A DNA stretch of 6,343 nucleotides from an uncultured Terrimonas sp. (GCA_946886925.1 CAMPJQ010000174.1:1-6343), one strand, 5' to 3'; counted from the stretch's first letter, positions 1-6,343 are shown. The notes: generated by a model not told the origin, from the letters alone. Translations and numbers: made by a program.

Positions 1-586
1 GGTCTTTGGCCCCCCTGAATTCAGGATAATCTTTCCGGATAATGAACTTTCTCATCTCGGCCAGCATGCCCGATACTTCCACCCCTGTTGGTCCGCCGCC
101 CGCAATAACAATGGTAAGCAACTTCTCTTTTTCCGTTTTATCGGTGGTAACGGTAGCGATTTCTAATTGCTGCAACAGGTAATTGCGCATTTCTATTGCA
201 TCATTGACCGTTTTCATGGGAATGGCACTCTTCTTCACATTCTCCATTCCAAAATAATTGCTTTCGGTTCCTGTAGCCAATACCAGGTAATCATATTCAA
301 GCTCGCCCGATGACAGAACTACTTTATTTTCTTCCGGGATTACTTTCAGCAATTCTCCCATCCTGAACCGGATGTTTTTTTTGCCCTGGAACATTTTGCG
401 AAACGGGTAGCTGATATTAGATGCTTCCAGAAACCCTGTTGCTACCTGGTAGAGAAGGGGCGGAAAAAAGTTATAATTGTTTTTGTCTGCCAGGGTAATG
501 CTGAATTCATCATGTTTTGCCAGATGTTTGGCCAGGTTAATGCCTGCAAATCCTCCGCCTATTACTACTATCTTTTTTGTTGCCAT
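1..586 (-). CDS. ndh: Type II NADH:quinone oxidoreductase (NDH-2), N-terminal 195 residues, cut by window edge
   Basis: This is the N-terminal half of a single-subunit, FAD-containing NADH dehydrogenase. The family transfers electrons from NADH to the quinone pool at the inner face of the cytoplasmic membrane without pumping protons. My translation from the ATG at 586 gives MATKKIVVIGGGFAG, an FAD-binding Rossmann fingerprint with GGGFAG at residues 10-15 and the ribose-binding acidic residue D34. The LLYQVATG stretch (44-51) is typical of NDH-2. YDYLVLATGT (98-107) is the conserved ATG motif of this flavoprotein fold. A second dinucleotide fingerprint, IAGGGPTGVEVSG (161-173), binds NADH, and its Glu is conserved in the family. 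Full-length members have about 400-430 residues, so roughly half is missing beyond the left edge; no stop or frameshift is seen. It lies 47 bp downstream of the SRPBCC gene on the same strand, so co-transcription is likely. Other pyridine nucleotide-disulfide oxidoreductases are less likely because no redox CxxxxC is present. Confidence 0.93.
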   Translation of the reverse strand, partial: MATKKIVVIGGGFAGINLAKHLAKHDEFSITLADKNNYNFFPPLLYQVATGFLEASNISYPFRKMFQGKKNIRFRMGELLKVIPEENKVVLSSGELEYDYLVLATGTESNYFGMENVKKSAIPMKTVNDAIEMRNYLLQQLEIATVTTDKTEKEKLLTIVIAGGGPTGVEVSGMLAEMRKFIIRKDYPEFRGAKD

Positions 587-592
587 GCTTTA

Positions 593-598
593 CTCCTT
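593..598 (-). promoter_or_regulatory. Strong Shine-Dalgarno sequence for the NDH-2 gene
   Basis: On the minus strand the sequence AGAAGGAGTAAAGC directly precedes the ATG at 586. The AAGGAG core is a perfect match to the anti-Shine-Dalgarno region, with a six-base spacer to the start codon. It fixes the NDH-2 start. It is notable because the other genes here start after A-rich sequence with no such motif, which is the usual pattern in Bacteroidota. Confidence 0.75.
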
Positions 599-633
599 CT
601 AAATTGGTTTGTCATAGAAACTGGTACCCGTAT

Positions 634-1173
634 CTAAAGCGCTTCACAGTTTTGTTTAAGCTTATTCAATCCATTGCTAAAATCCTTATCCATCATTTTA
701 TCCATATTCATAAATAATTGCATTGTATTCATAGGGTAAGGGAACCTGCTGTCGAATCCCCATGTAGCCCTGGTCGTATTCCCTTCGCCAGTGAGCGTAA
801 TAAAAGCGTTGGCTTCACTTTCAAAAGGTTCGTAAAACCTGAGTATCGAATTGATCTTATCAGGTGCTTCTATCATAGTAATCGTTTCACTGCCGCTTCC
901 CACCTCTTTATTTCCTTTCCATTTGTGTACAGCGCCAACTGTTCCATCCGTACCTTCAATAGTGTGCTGCATACCGGGATCATATTCTGCCCATGGGTTC
1001 CATTTATTGCGGCTGGTAAAATTATTTACCTGTTCCCATACTTTTTCTCTGGGCGCATTAATGGTTATGCTTCTCTCAAAATGATAATCTTTTGCAATAA
1101 ACAGGCCGGCAATTAAAATGAACAAAATGGCAGCCAAAAGTAATAATCCAAGGTACTTTAATATTTGTTTCAT
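634..1173 (-). CDS. Membrane-anchored SRPBCC (START/polyketide-cyclase-like) family protein
   Basis: The product is 179 residues. An N-terminal hydrophobic segment (about residues 8-27, GLLLLAAILFILIAGLFIA) is probably a membrane anchor or uncleaved signal. A single SRPBCC domain follows, beginning YHFERSITINAPREKVWEQV (30-49). Visible family marks are the inAPrekVWe opening, the WNPWAEYDPG turn (58-67), a W-containing strand (AVHKWKG, 81-87) and GSGSETI (92-98). The fold makes a deep hydrophobic cavity for small ligands, but neither ligand nor reaction can be read from the sequence. I chose the ATG at 1173, preceded by A-rich sequence (AAAGCTAAAAAG). The frame stays open to a TTG at 1269, but that would put 32 polar residues before the anchor and across two dyads. 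Stop is TAG at 634-636. It is probably the first gene of an operon with NDH-2. Confidence 0.85.
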   Translation of the reverse strand: MKQILKYLGLLLLAAILFILIAGLFIAKDYHFERSITINAPREKVWEQVNNFTSRNKWNPWAEYDPGMQHTIEGTDGTVGAVHKWKGNKEVGSGSETITMIEAPDKINSILRFYEPFESEANAFITLTGEGNTTRATWGFDSRFPYPMNTMQLFMNMDKMMDKDFSNGLNKLKQNCEAL

Positions 1174-1206
1174 CTTTTTAGCTTTAGTTTTGATAATATT
1201 CCAGGG

Positions 1207-1219
1207 TGCCAGCCTGGCA
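1207..1219. repeat. Perfect dyad TGCCAG-C-CTGGCA, possible operator
   Basis: A six-base perfect inverted repeat with one central base lies 34 bp upstream of the SRPBCC start codon, within the presumed leader or promoter of the minus-strand operon. Such a compact dyad with a one-base spacer resembles a binding site for a dimeric regulator, but I do not recognise a specific regulator for it. It could alternatively form a tiny RNA hairpin, but a one-base loop makes that unlikely. Confidence 0.4.
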
Positions 1220-1230
1220 TTAAGTGGTAA

Positions 1231-1242
1231 AATTGTACAATT
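1231..1242. repeat. Perfect 12-bp palindrome AATTGTACAATT, possible operator
   Basis: A fully self-complementary 12-mer sits 57 bp upstream of the SRPBCC start codon, with its centre about 23 bp from the centre of the TGCCAG dyad. TTGTACAA cores occur in sites of several dimeric repressors, but the specific regulator cannot be named from this window. AT-rich palindromes also arise by chance, so the call rests mainly on its position next to a second dyad. Confidence 0.35.
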
Positions 1243-1448
1243 GATCCGGTTTTGGTGTTCAATGATCAATCAAAAAGCTCGCATCATGGACTCATGGTTT
1301 ACAATGGCTATGATTACAGACACGAAAACCATAACACATGTAAAACTATGGATTGCGATGGTTGTGATTAGCATCACGCTATAAAGCTACCAAACCCGGC
1401 ACGGCTTTCGTTGTTTTTTCAGTATAAAATTTTACAATTGCCCTGTTA

Positions 1449-1477
1449 TTGTTTTCACACTAATTTCGCTACCTTTG
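1449..1477 (+). promoter_or_regulatory. Bacteroidota-type promoter of fusA
   Basis: TTG at 1449-1451 is followed after 18 bp by TACCTTTG at 1470-1477, an exact match to the TAnnTTTG -7 element used by the primary sigma factor of Bacteroidota, with normal spacing to the -33 TTG. Transcription should start a few bases downstream, near 1482-1485, giving a leader of about 70 nt that is very A/T-rich and ends AACCCCCAATAAA before the ATG, without a Shine-Dalgarno sequence. It is the clearest promoter in the window. Confidence 0.75.
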
Positions 1478-1553
1478 CGCCTCAAAAAAATATAGTTGAG
1501 GGAATTTCTCTTTACATATATTATAAATATAAAAATATTTAACCCCCAATAAA

Positions 1554-3698
1554 ATGGCAGACTTAAAATTTCAAAGAAACTTTGGTATTGCGGCACATAT
1601 AGATGCCGGTAAAACCACTACTACAGAACGTATTCTGCGCTATACCGGTATGATACACAAAATAGGGGAGGTGCATGATGGTGCTGCCACCACCGACTGG
1701 ATGGAACAGGAAAAAGAAAGGGGTATTACCATTACCTCAGCAGCGGTAAGCTGCCAGTGGAATTTTCCTACCGATAAAGGAAAGGTTACACCAGATACCA
1801 AAAAATATGCTTTCAATATTATTGATACGCCCGGGCACGTGGATTTTACAGTTGAAGTAGAGCGTTCCATGCGTGTACTGGATGGCTTGATCGCCTTGTT
1901 TTCGGCTGTGGATGGGGTTGAGCCCCAGAGTGAAACCGTTTGGCGCCAGGCAAACCGTTATAAAGTTCCGCGCATTGGATTTGTGAATAAAATGGACCGG
2001 GCAGGTGCCGACTTTTTAAATGTGGTAAAGCAGGTAAAGGAAATGCTGGGCGCAAAAGCTGTTCCACTGCAATTGCCCATAGGTGCAGAAGAAAATTTTA
2101 AAGGTGTGGTTGACCTCATCAAAATGAAAGGTATCATATGGCATATGGAAACCGAGGGAATGACCTTTGATGAAATTGAAGTGCCTGCCGATTTGCTTGA
2201 AGAGGCCAATGAGTGGAGAGGTCATTTGGTAGAAGCCGTTGCTGAATATGATGACAAATTAATGGAAAAGTTCTTCGACGATCCCAATACCATTACGGAA
2301 GATGAGATGCATGAAGCCATCCGTAAAGCAACAGTTGACCTGAGCATTGTACCGATGATGTGCGGTTCATCTTTTAAAAATAAAGGCGTACAAACCGCCC
2401 TTGATGCTGTTTGCCGCTATCTTCCTTCACCAATAGATATTGATGCTGTAGAGGGTGTAAATCCTGATAATGGTAAGGTAGAAGTGCGTAAGCCTGATGC
2501 AAAAGAACCTTTTGCGGCACTGGCGTTTAAGATCATGACAGATCCTTTTGTGGGCCGTCTTGCATTCTTCCGTGTGTATTCAGGACATTTAGATGCAGGT
2601 TCTTATGTATTGAACGTTAGAAGCGGTAAGAAAGAGCGGATCAGCCGTATCATGAAAATGTTTGCCAACAAACAAAATCCTGTTGATTTTATTGAAGCCG
2701 GAGATATTGGTGCGGCAGTAGGCTTTAAAGAAATAAAAACCGGTGATACGCTTTGCGATGAAGATCATCCTATTACACTGGAGAACATGTTCATTCCCGA
2801 ACCGGTAATTGCTATTGCTGTTGAACCTAAAACACAGGTAGATGTAGATAAAATGGGCATGGCAATTGGTAAGCTCGTAGAAGAAGATCCAACGCTGCGG
2901 GTAAATACCGATGAAGATACAGGGCAAACTATCCTCCGCGGAATGGGTGAATTGCACCTGGAGATTATTATAGACCGTATGCGCCGTGAATTTAAAGTAG
3001 AAGTAAACCAGGGAGCGCCGCAGGTGGCATATAAAGAGGCCTTTACAAACAAGGTAGAACACCGTGAAGTATTGAAAAAGCAGACAGGTGGCCGTGGTAA
3101 GTTCGCCGATATTATATTTGAAATTGGACCCGCTGATGAAGAATGGCTGAAAGAGAACCCGGGCAAATCATTCCAGTTTGTGAATGATATCTTCGGTGGA
3201 TCTATTCCCCGTGAATTTGTTCCTGCTATACAAAAAGGTTTTGAAACTTCTATGGGTAATGGGGTTTTGGCCAATTACCCGCTGGAGCATATGAAGGTGC
3301 GTGTGTTTGACGGTAGTTATCATGATGTGGATTCCGACTCTATGTCGTTTGAACTTTGCGCAAAAAGCGGTTTCCGTGAAGCAGGTCGTAAAGCCAAGCC
3401 CGTACTGCTGGAACCTATTATGAAGGTAGAGGTGTTAACACCCGATCAGTATATGGGTGATGTAACAGGCGATATTAACCGCCGACGTGGCATACTGGAA
3501 GGTATGGATACCCGTAATAACCTGCAGGTTATTAAAGCCAAAGTGCCATTGAGCGAAATGTTTGGTTATGTAACCCAACTGCGTTCATTAACTTCCGGAC
3601 GTGCTACATCCACCATGGAATTCAGTCATTATAATCCCACACCTAATAATATTGCTGAAGAAGTAATTGCGAAGGTAAAAGGAAAGGTGACGGCGTAA
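1554..3698 (+). CDS. fusA: Translation elongation factor G (EF-G)
   Basis: EF-G is the cytoplasmic GTPase that drives translocation of tRNA and mRNA on the ribosome and, with RRF, helps recycle ribosomes. The 714-residue product is complete and in the usual length range (E. coli about 704). G-domain motifs are all present: P-loop AHIDAGKT (14-21), switch I RGITITSA (56-63), DTPGH (91-95), NKMD (145-148) and the G5 region [11 protein letters not shown] (270-280). Domain II starts around [17 protein letters not shown] (318-334), domain III includes [14 protein letters not shown] (463-476), domain IV includes the tip loop GSYHDVDS with His590 (E. coli His583), and domain V contains [18 protein letters not shown] (663-680). 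The switch I-G3 link (about 64-88) is some six residues longer than in E. coli. It has its own promoter and terminator, so it appears monocistronic. Nothing indicates a divergent or inactive paralogue. The start is the only ATG matching the family N-terminus. Confidence 0.98.
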   Translation: MADLKFQRNFGIAAHIDAGKTTTTERILRYTGMIHKIGEVHDGAATTDWMEQEKERGITITSAAVSCQWNFPTDKGKVTPDTKKYAFNIIDTPGHVDFTVEVERSMRVLDGLIALFSAVDGVEPQSETVWRQANRYKVPRIGFVNKMDRAGADFLNVVKQVKEMLGAKAVPLQLPIGAEENFKGVVDLIKMKGIIWHMETEGMTFDEIEVPADLLEEANEWRGHLVEAVAEYDDKLMEKFFDDPNTITEDEMHEAIRKATVDLSIVPMMCGSSFKNKGVQTALDAVCRYLPSPIDIDAVEGVNPDNGKVEVRKPDAKEPFAALAFKIMTDPFVGRLAFFRVYSGHLDAGSYVLNVRSGKKERISRIMKMFANKQNPVDFIEAGDIGAAVGFKEIKTGDTLCDEDHPITLENMFIPEPVIAIAVEPKTQVDVDKMGMAIGKLVEEDPTLRVNTDEDTGQTILRGMGELHLEIIIDRMRREFKVEVNQGAPQVAYKEAFTNKVEHREVLKKQTGGRGKFADIIFEIGPADEEWLKENPGKSFQFVNDIFGGSIPREFVPAIQKGFETSMGNGVLANYPLEHMKVRVFDGSYHDVDSDSMSFELCAKSGFREAGRKAKPVLLEPIMKVEVLTPDQYMGDVTGDINRRRGILEGMDTRNNLQVIKAKVPLSEMFGYVTQLRSLTSGRATSTMEFSHYNPTPNNIAEEVIAKVKGKVTA

Positions 3699-3740
3699 GT
3701 GAGTGGTAAGCGGTACGTAAAAATACATTTTAATAAATAG

Positions 3741-3774
3741 CCCGTTCTGCGAAAGTAGAACGGGTTTTGTTTTA
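3741..3774 (+). terminator. Intrinsic terminator of fusA
   Basis: CCCGTTCT (3741-3748) pairs perfectly with AGAACGGG (3757-3764). The stem extends by a G-U and a C-G pair to close a GAAA tetraloop (3751-3754), giving ten base pairs in all. A T-rich tract, TTTTGTTTTA, follows at 3765-3774. It lies 42 bp after the fusA stop and separates fusA from the downstream membrane-protein gene. Confidence 0.92.
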
Positions 3775-3814
3775 TTGATGGTTTACTGTTTCTTCGTATC
3801 ACGAAAACCAAAAA

Positions 3815-4255
3815 ATGAACCTGCTTTCAAGGCCATATCATATGCTCGCCCTGGCAGCCGTTTTGCTGATCATGTTATCTTTTATCCCGGCCAATCATCC
3901 AATGGATTTGCCGGTGCAGGGTGCTTCTTACGTATTAAGTTTTGGCGATACGCTCAGAGCAATGGCTATGCTCTTATTGCTTTTCTGGATATTGTATATG
4001 ACCACTGTGCGGTTTTTATTTTCTGTCGTTTTAATATGGGTGCATACCGTAATTACATTGTTGCTGACTGTGTTTATTGTATTGCTCTTTTTTCGCTATT
4101 CCGGTCAAAATGCCGCCAATGAAGCAATGGAGCTATCCTTTCAAACAGGACTCAACCCCCAAATGATCGTTCCGGTGCTCATCATGCTGCTGTTGATCAT
4201 GCAATTGAGTTATATTATCAACCTGTTTCTGGGAGTTGTGCGAAGAATGAATTAA
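3815..4255 (+). CDS. Small integral membrane protein of unknown function, four predicted helices
   Basis: I do not recognise this 146-residue protein. It is strongly hydrophobic, with probable membrane helices at about residues 10-25, 46-64, 67-93 and 117-142. A short polar loop (26-44) follows helix 1 and a longer one with several acidic and amide residues (94-115, FRYSGQNAANEAMELSFQ...) follows helix 3. Arg residues at 66, 94, 143 and 144 flank the helices. The two His are H9 near the N-terminus and H77 within helix 3 (LIWVHTVI); heme or metal binding would be speculation. The ATG is preceded by an A-rich stretch (CGAAAACCAAAAA), typical for this phylum. The gene begins 40 bp after the fusA terminator and no clear promoter is visible between them. 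The amidohydrolase gene follows 59 bp later on the same strand, with no terminator in between, so the two might be co-transcribed. A 115-codon overlapping frame on the same strand lacks these coherent properties and is taken as a shadow. Confidence 0.72.
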   Translation: MNLLSRPYHMLALAAVLLIMLSFIPANHPMDLPVQGASYVLSFGDTLRAMAMLLLLFWILYMTTVRFLFSVVLIWVHTVITLLLTVFIVLLFFRYSGQNAANEAMELSFQTGLNPQMIVPVLIMLLLIMQLSYIINLFLGVVRRMN

Positions 4256-4314
4256 TAGCCTGAAACAAAGCATTATATTTATGCAAACCTTGCTCAAAAC
4301 CAACAGCTTTACAT

Positions 4315-5406
4315 ATGTCTTCTTACACAAAATTATGTCTGCTACTTTTTGGTTTTTCTGCTGCTTTCGGACATGTTTCCATAGCTCAGCGAACTGATAG
4401 TATATTATTAAAGAACTACCGGCCCAAATCCATCTACAAAATTCCTGTTACAAAAATTAAAAAGGCAAAGTTCCCGGTAATTGATATGCATTCGCACAGC
4501 TATGCGGAGTCGGCAGCCGATATTGAACGCTGGATAGCATTGATGGATAAATATGGGATTGAAAAAACGCTTATCCTTTCTTACGCCACGGGTAAAAAGT
4601 TTGATTCTGTTTACCAGGTTTACTCCAAATACAAAGGCCGCTTTGATGTATGGTGCGGATTTGATTATTCGGCGATTAACGAGCCCGGTGGAGTGGAAAA
4701 AGCGGTAAAAGAATTGGAAAGATGTTTTCGAATGGGCGCCAAAGGTGTGGGTGAACTGGGCGACAAGGGTTTTGGAGAATATTATTCTTACCCCGTGCCT
4801 TCGGGTATGCATGTAGATGACCGCCGGCTGAAACCTTTGTTTCAAAAATGCGGAGAACTGAAGATGCCTGTTAATATTCATGTAGCAGAACCCATGTGGA
4901 TGTATGAACCAATGGATTCTACCAACGATGGTTTGATGAATGCCTATGAGTGGAGAATAGAGCAATATATGTCAAAGGAAAATCTTATTGGTCATACGGC
5001 TTTGGTAAAGACCCTTGAGAACGTAGTGCGCGAAAATCCTGGTACCACATTCATTGCATGCCATTATGCCAACTGCGGCTACGACCTTAGTATTTTGGGG
5101 AACCTGCTGGATAAATATTCAAATCTCTATGCCGATATTTCTGCGCGGTATGCCGAAAACTCCCACATACCACGGTATATGTTCAATTTTTTTGAAAAGT
5201 ACCAGGATAAATTATTATATGGAACTGATATGGGCTTTTACAGCGAAATGTATGAAATGACATTTCGCATCCTGCAAACCAGTGATGAGCATTTTTATTA
5301 TCACAACGTAACCGGATATCATTGGCCCCTGCATGGATTTGGTTTGAGCGATGCCGTTTTAAAAAAGGTATACAAAACAAACGCGCTTAAAATATTAAAA
5401 CCATAA
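4315..5406 (+). CDS. Exported amidohydrolase, Amidohydro_2 type (metal-dependent TIM-barrel hydrolase)
   Basis: The 363-residue product has a Sec signal peptide (residues 1-24, hydrophobic core LCLLLFGFSAAFG) with a good signal-peptidase I site, SIA|Q, so it should act in the periplasm or beyond. The mature part reads as an Amidohydro_2 TIM barrel. HSH at H59/H61 (VIDMHSHS) ends strand 1, H189 lies in PVNIHVAEP, H250 in FIACHYAN, and D305 in LLYGTDMGF, the classic HxH...H...H...D metal set. E147 in GVGELG is a further candidate ligand. The superfamily includes lactonases, decarboxylases and amidohydrolases; the substrate cannot be told here. Length is near that of other superfamily members once the signal peptide is removed. 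The ATG at 4315 is the start that supplies the signal peptide. The 59 bp upstream holds only a weak -7-like TATATTTA (4274-4281) with no matching TTG. The quinoprotein gene starts 11 bp after its TAA, implying an operon. Confidence 0.88.
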   Translation: MSSYTKLCLLLFGFSAAFGHVSIAQRTDSILLKNYRPKSIYKIPVTKIKKAKFPVIDMHSHSYAESAADIERWIALMDKYGIEKTLILSYATGKKFDSVYQVYSKYKGRFDVWCGFDYSAINEPGGVEKAVKELERCFRMGAKGVGELGDKGFGEYYSYPVPSGMHVDDRRLKPLFQKCGELKMPVNIHVAEPMWMYEPMDSTNDGLMNAYEWRIEQYMSKENLIGHTALVKTLENVVRENPGTTFIACHYANCGYDLSILGNLLDKYSNLYADISARYAENSHIPRYMFNFFEKYQDKLLYGTDMGFYSEMYEMTFRILQTSDEHFYYHNVTGYHWPLHGFGLSDAVLKKVYKTNALKILKP

Positions 5407-5417
5407 TCACGGCTTAT

Positions 5418-6343
5418 ATGAAAATTGTTTGTTGTAAGGTTTGTATTGTCTTGCTTTTAATGTCTTGCCGGCAACGGCAGCAGCCCTTTACCACATGGGA
5501 GGTTTACAGGGGAGATAAAGGCAGCACAGGTTATTCTGCACTGGATCAGATCAACAGGACTAACCTGGATCTGTTGGAAGTAGCATGGATTTATCACACT
5601 GGTGATGCACGTGAAGGAAATCGTTCCACTATACAATGCAACCCGATTGTCGTAAATGGTATGATGTATGTTACATCGCCCCAATTAAAATTAATTGCAT
5701 TGGATCCGCTACACGGGAAGGATATCTGGCAGTTTAACCCGTTTGTTGATGAAGAGGCAACAGGAGTAAATCGCGGTGTTACGTACTGGGAGGAAGATAA
5801 TGATAAGAGAATATTTTTTTCCGCAGGATATTGTCTCTACGCTTTGAATGCAGATGATGGTTCCCTGCTTTTAAATTTTGGCGACAGTGGCAAAGTAGAT
5901 CTGCGCGTGGGTTTGGGGCGTGACCCGGCCAAACTTGCCGTATGGGCTACCTCTCCCGGTATTATTTATAAAGATCTTTTAATACAGGGCACTGCATTGG
6001 GTGAGGGATATGATGCAGCCCCCGGTTTTGTAAGAGCCTATAATGTTAGAACCGGGGAAATAGCCTGGACTTTTAATACCATACCCCAGCCTGGTGAGTT
6101 TGGTTATGATACATGGGATAAGGATTCGTATAAAGAAGCCGGCGGAACAAATGCCTGGGCGGGAATGAGTGTGGATGAGGAAAGAGGAATGGTGTTTGTT
6201 CCACTCGGTTCTCCCGCATTTGATTTTTACGGAGGCAATCGCAAAGGAACGAATCTTTTTGGCAACTGTATTGTGGCGCTTGATGCGCAAACAGGTGAAC
6301 GCAGGTGGCATTACCAGTTGGTGCATCACGACTTATGGGATTA
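5418..6343 (+). CDS. PQQ-dependent dehydrogenase (quinoprotein), lipoprotein, N-terminal 308 residues, cut by window edge
   Basis: This is the N-terminal part of a pyrroloquinoline-quinone dehydrogenase, a beta-propeller enzyme that oxidises sugars or alcohols outside the cytoplasm and passes electrons to quinone or cytochrome c. My translation starts with a short lipoprotein signal (MKIVCCKVC..., LLLMSC with Cys17 as the lipidation site), followed by the family entry WEVYRGDKGSTGYSALDQIN (27-46). Propeller tryptophan-docking repeats are visible: ALDPLHGKDIWQF (94-106), AYNVRTGEIAWTF (207-219) and ALDAQTGERRWHY (287-299). GGTNAWAGMSVD (242-253) and LVHHDLWD (301-308) are typical of the glucose-dehydrogenase-like branch. 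It lacks the five N-terminal membrane helices of E. coli Gcd. Family catalytic domains are about 600-700 residues, so the catalytic Asp region and any C-terminal cytochrome domain lie beyond the window. It starts 11 bp after the amidohydrolase stop. Alcohol-type quinoproteins remain possible. The frame is open without interruption. Confidence 0.9.
   Translation, partial: MKIVCCKVCIVLLLMSCRQRQQPFTTWEVYRGDKGSTGYSALDQINRTNLDLLEVAWIYHTGDAREGNRSTIQCNPIVVNGMMYVTSPQLKLIALDPLHGKDIWQFNPFVDEEATGVNRGVTYWEEDNDKRIFFSAGYCLYALNADDGSLLLNFGDSGKVDLRVGLGRDPAKLAVWATSPGIIYKDLLIQGTALGEGYDAAPGFVRAYNVRTGEIAWTFNTIPQPGEFGYDTWDKDSYKEAGGTNAWAGMSVDEERGMVFVPLGSPAFDFYGGNRKGTNLFGNCIVALDAQTGERRWHYQLVHHDLWD

Larger units (their letters stand above)
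1174..1553. other. Divergent intergenic region between the SRPBCC/NDH-2 operon and fusA
   Basis: This 380 bp stretch separates two divergently transcribed units. The right third holds the fusA promoter and its A/T-rich leader. The left part holds two perfect dyads (1207-1219 and 1231-1242), presumably in the control region of the minus-strand operon. I found no good TTG/TAnnTTTG promoter pair for the minus strand; only partial -7-like matches occur (TAGCTTTA and TAGTTTTA). The middle (about 1262-1384) is short, hydrophobic-coding in both directions and rich in ATG, with a weak hairpin GTGAT-tagc-ATCAC at 1364-1377. It contains a 34-codon minus-strand reading frame (1270-1374), discussed as a finding but not called as a gene. 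TACAATTG occurs twice, at 1236-1243 and 1433-1440. Confidence 0.7.

Noticed and set aside
1174..1269. N-terminal extension of the SRPBCC gene to a TTG codon at 1269
   Set aside because: It would add 32 unrelated polar residues before a normal membrane anchor. The ATG at 1173 has an A-rich upstream context and gives a standard family N-terminus, and the extension region contains two dyads that look regulatory.
1364..1377. GTGAT-tagc-ATCAC hairpin as a terminator or regulatory RNA
   Set aside because: The stem is only five pairs with no T-tract after it in either direction, so it is within chance expectation.
1118..1384. 88-codon plus-strand frame, including a 40-codon tail from the ATG at 1262
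   Set aside because: Its first part is antisense to the N-terminus of the SRPBCC gene and the tail has no ribosome-binding or promoter signal. The composition looks like chance reading of ATG-rich intergenic DNA.
2589..3274. Two long minus-strand frames (157 and 169 codons) inside fusA
   Set aside because: They are antisense to highly conserved EF-G sequence, overlap each other, and have no recognisable protein features.
3775..4122. 115-codon plus-strand frame overlapping the small membrane protein
   Set aside because: It starts within a few bases of the terminator T-tract and has no coherent domain or membrane pattern. The frame starting at 3815 has clean helices and an A-rich start context.
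4274..4281. TATATTTA as a -7 promoter element before the amidohydrolase gene
   Set aside because: It lacks the final G of TAnnTTTG, and the nearest upstream TTG is about 35 bp away, too far for a -33 element.
4408..4965. 185-codon minus-strand frame inside the amidohydrolase gene
   Set aside because: It is antisense to the conserved amidohydrolase barrel motifs and shows no domain or start signal.

Overview
The window looks like ordinary chromosomal DNA from a Bacteroidota bacterium, most likely Chitinophagales/Chitinophagaceae (inference). Three things point there. The fusA upstream region carries an exact Bacteroidota-type promoter (TTG, 18 bp, TAnnTTTG). Most starts follow A-rich sequence rather than a Shine-Dalgarno motif. 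The EF-G sequence and the -IAQ signal-peptide end have the character of that phylum. I see no rRNA, tRNA, CRISPR array, insertion sequence or phage gene.

Left part (1-1173, minus strand): two genes in the order SRPBCC-domain membrane-anchored protein, then a type II NADH dehydrogenase that runs off the left edge. The 47 bp between them holds an unusually good Shine-Dalgarno sequence for the second gene. They probably form one operon. Just upstream of it lie two unrelated perfect dyads that could be operators.

Centre (1174-3774): a 380 bp divergent intergenic region, then fusA (elongation factor G) with its own promoter and a strong intrinsic terminator. It appears to be a single-gene transcription unit, outside the ribosomal-protein operon where fusA is commonly found.

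Right part (3815-6343, plus strand): a small four-helix membrane protein of unknown function, an exported amidohydrolase of the Amidohydro_2 type with a complete set of candidate metal ligands, and, 11 bp further on, the N-terminal part of a lipoprotein-anchored PQQ-dependent dehydrogenase that runs off the right edge. The last two are probably co-transcribed and both are predicted to act outside the cytoplasm. One reading is that the quinoprotein oxidises a sugar or alcohol and the amidohydrolase processes the product, for instance a lactone. That is a hypothesis, not something the sequence proves.

I did not find a convincing undescribed system. The best leads are the amidohydrolase/quinoprotein pair, the paired dyads upstream of the NADH dehydrogenase operon, and the isolated fusA.
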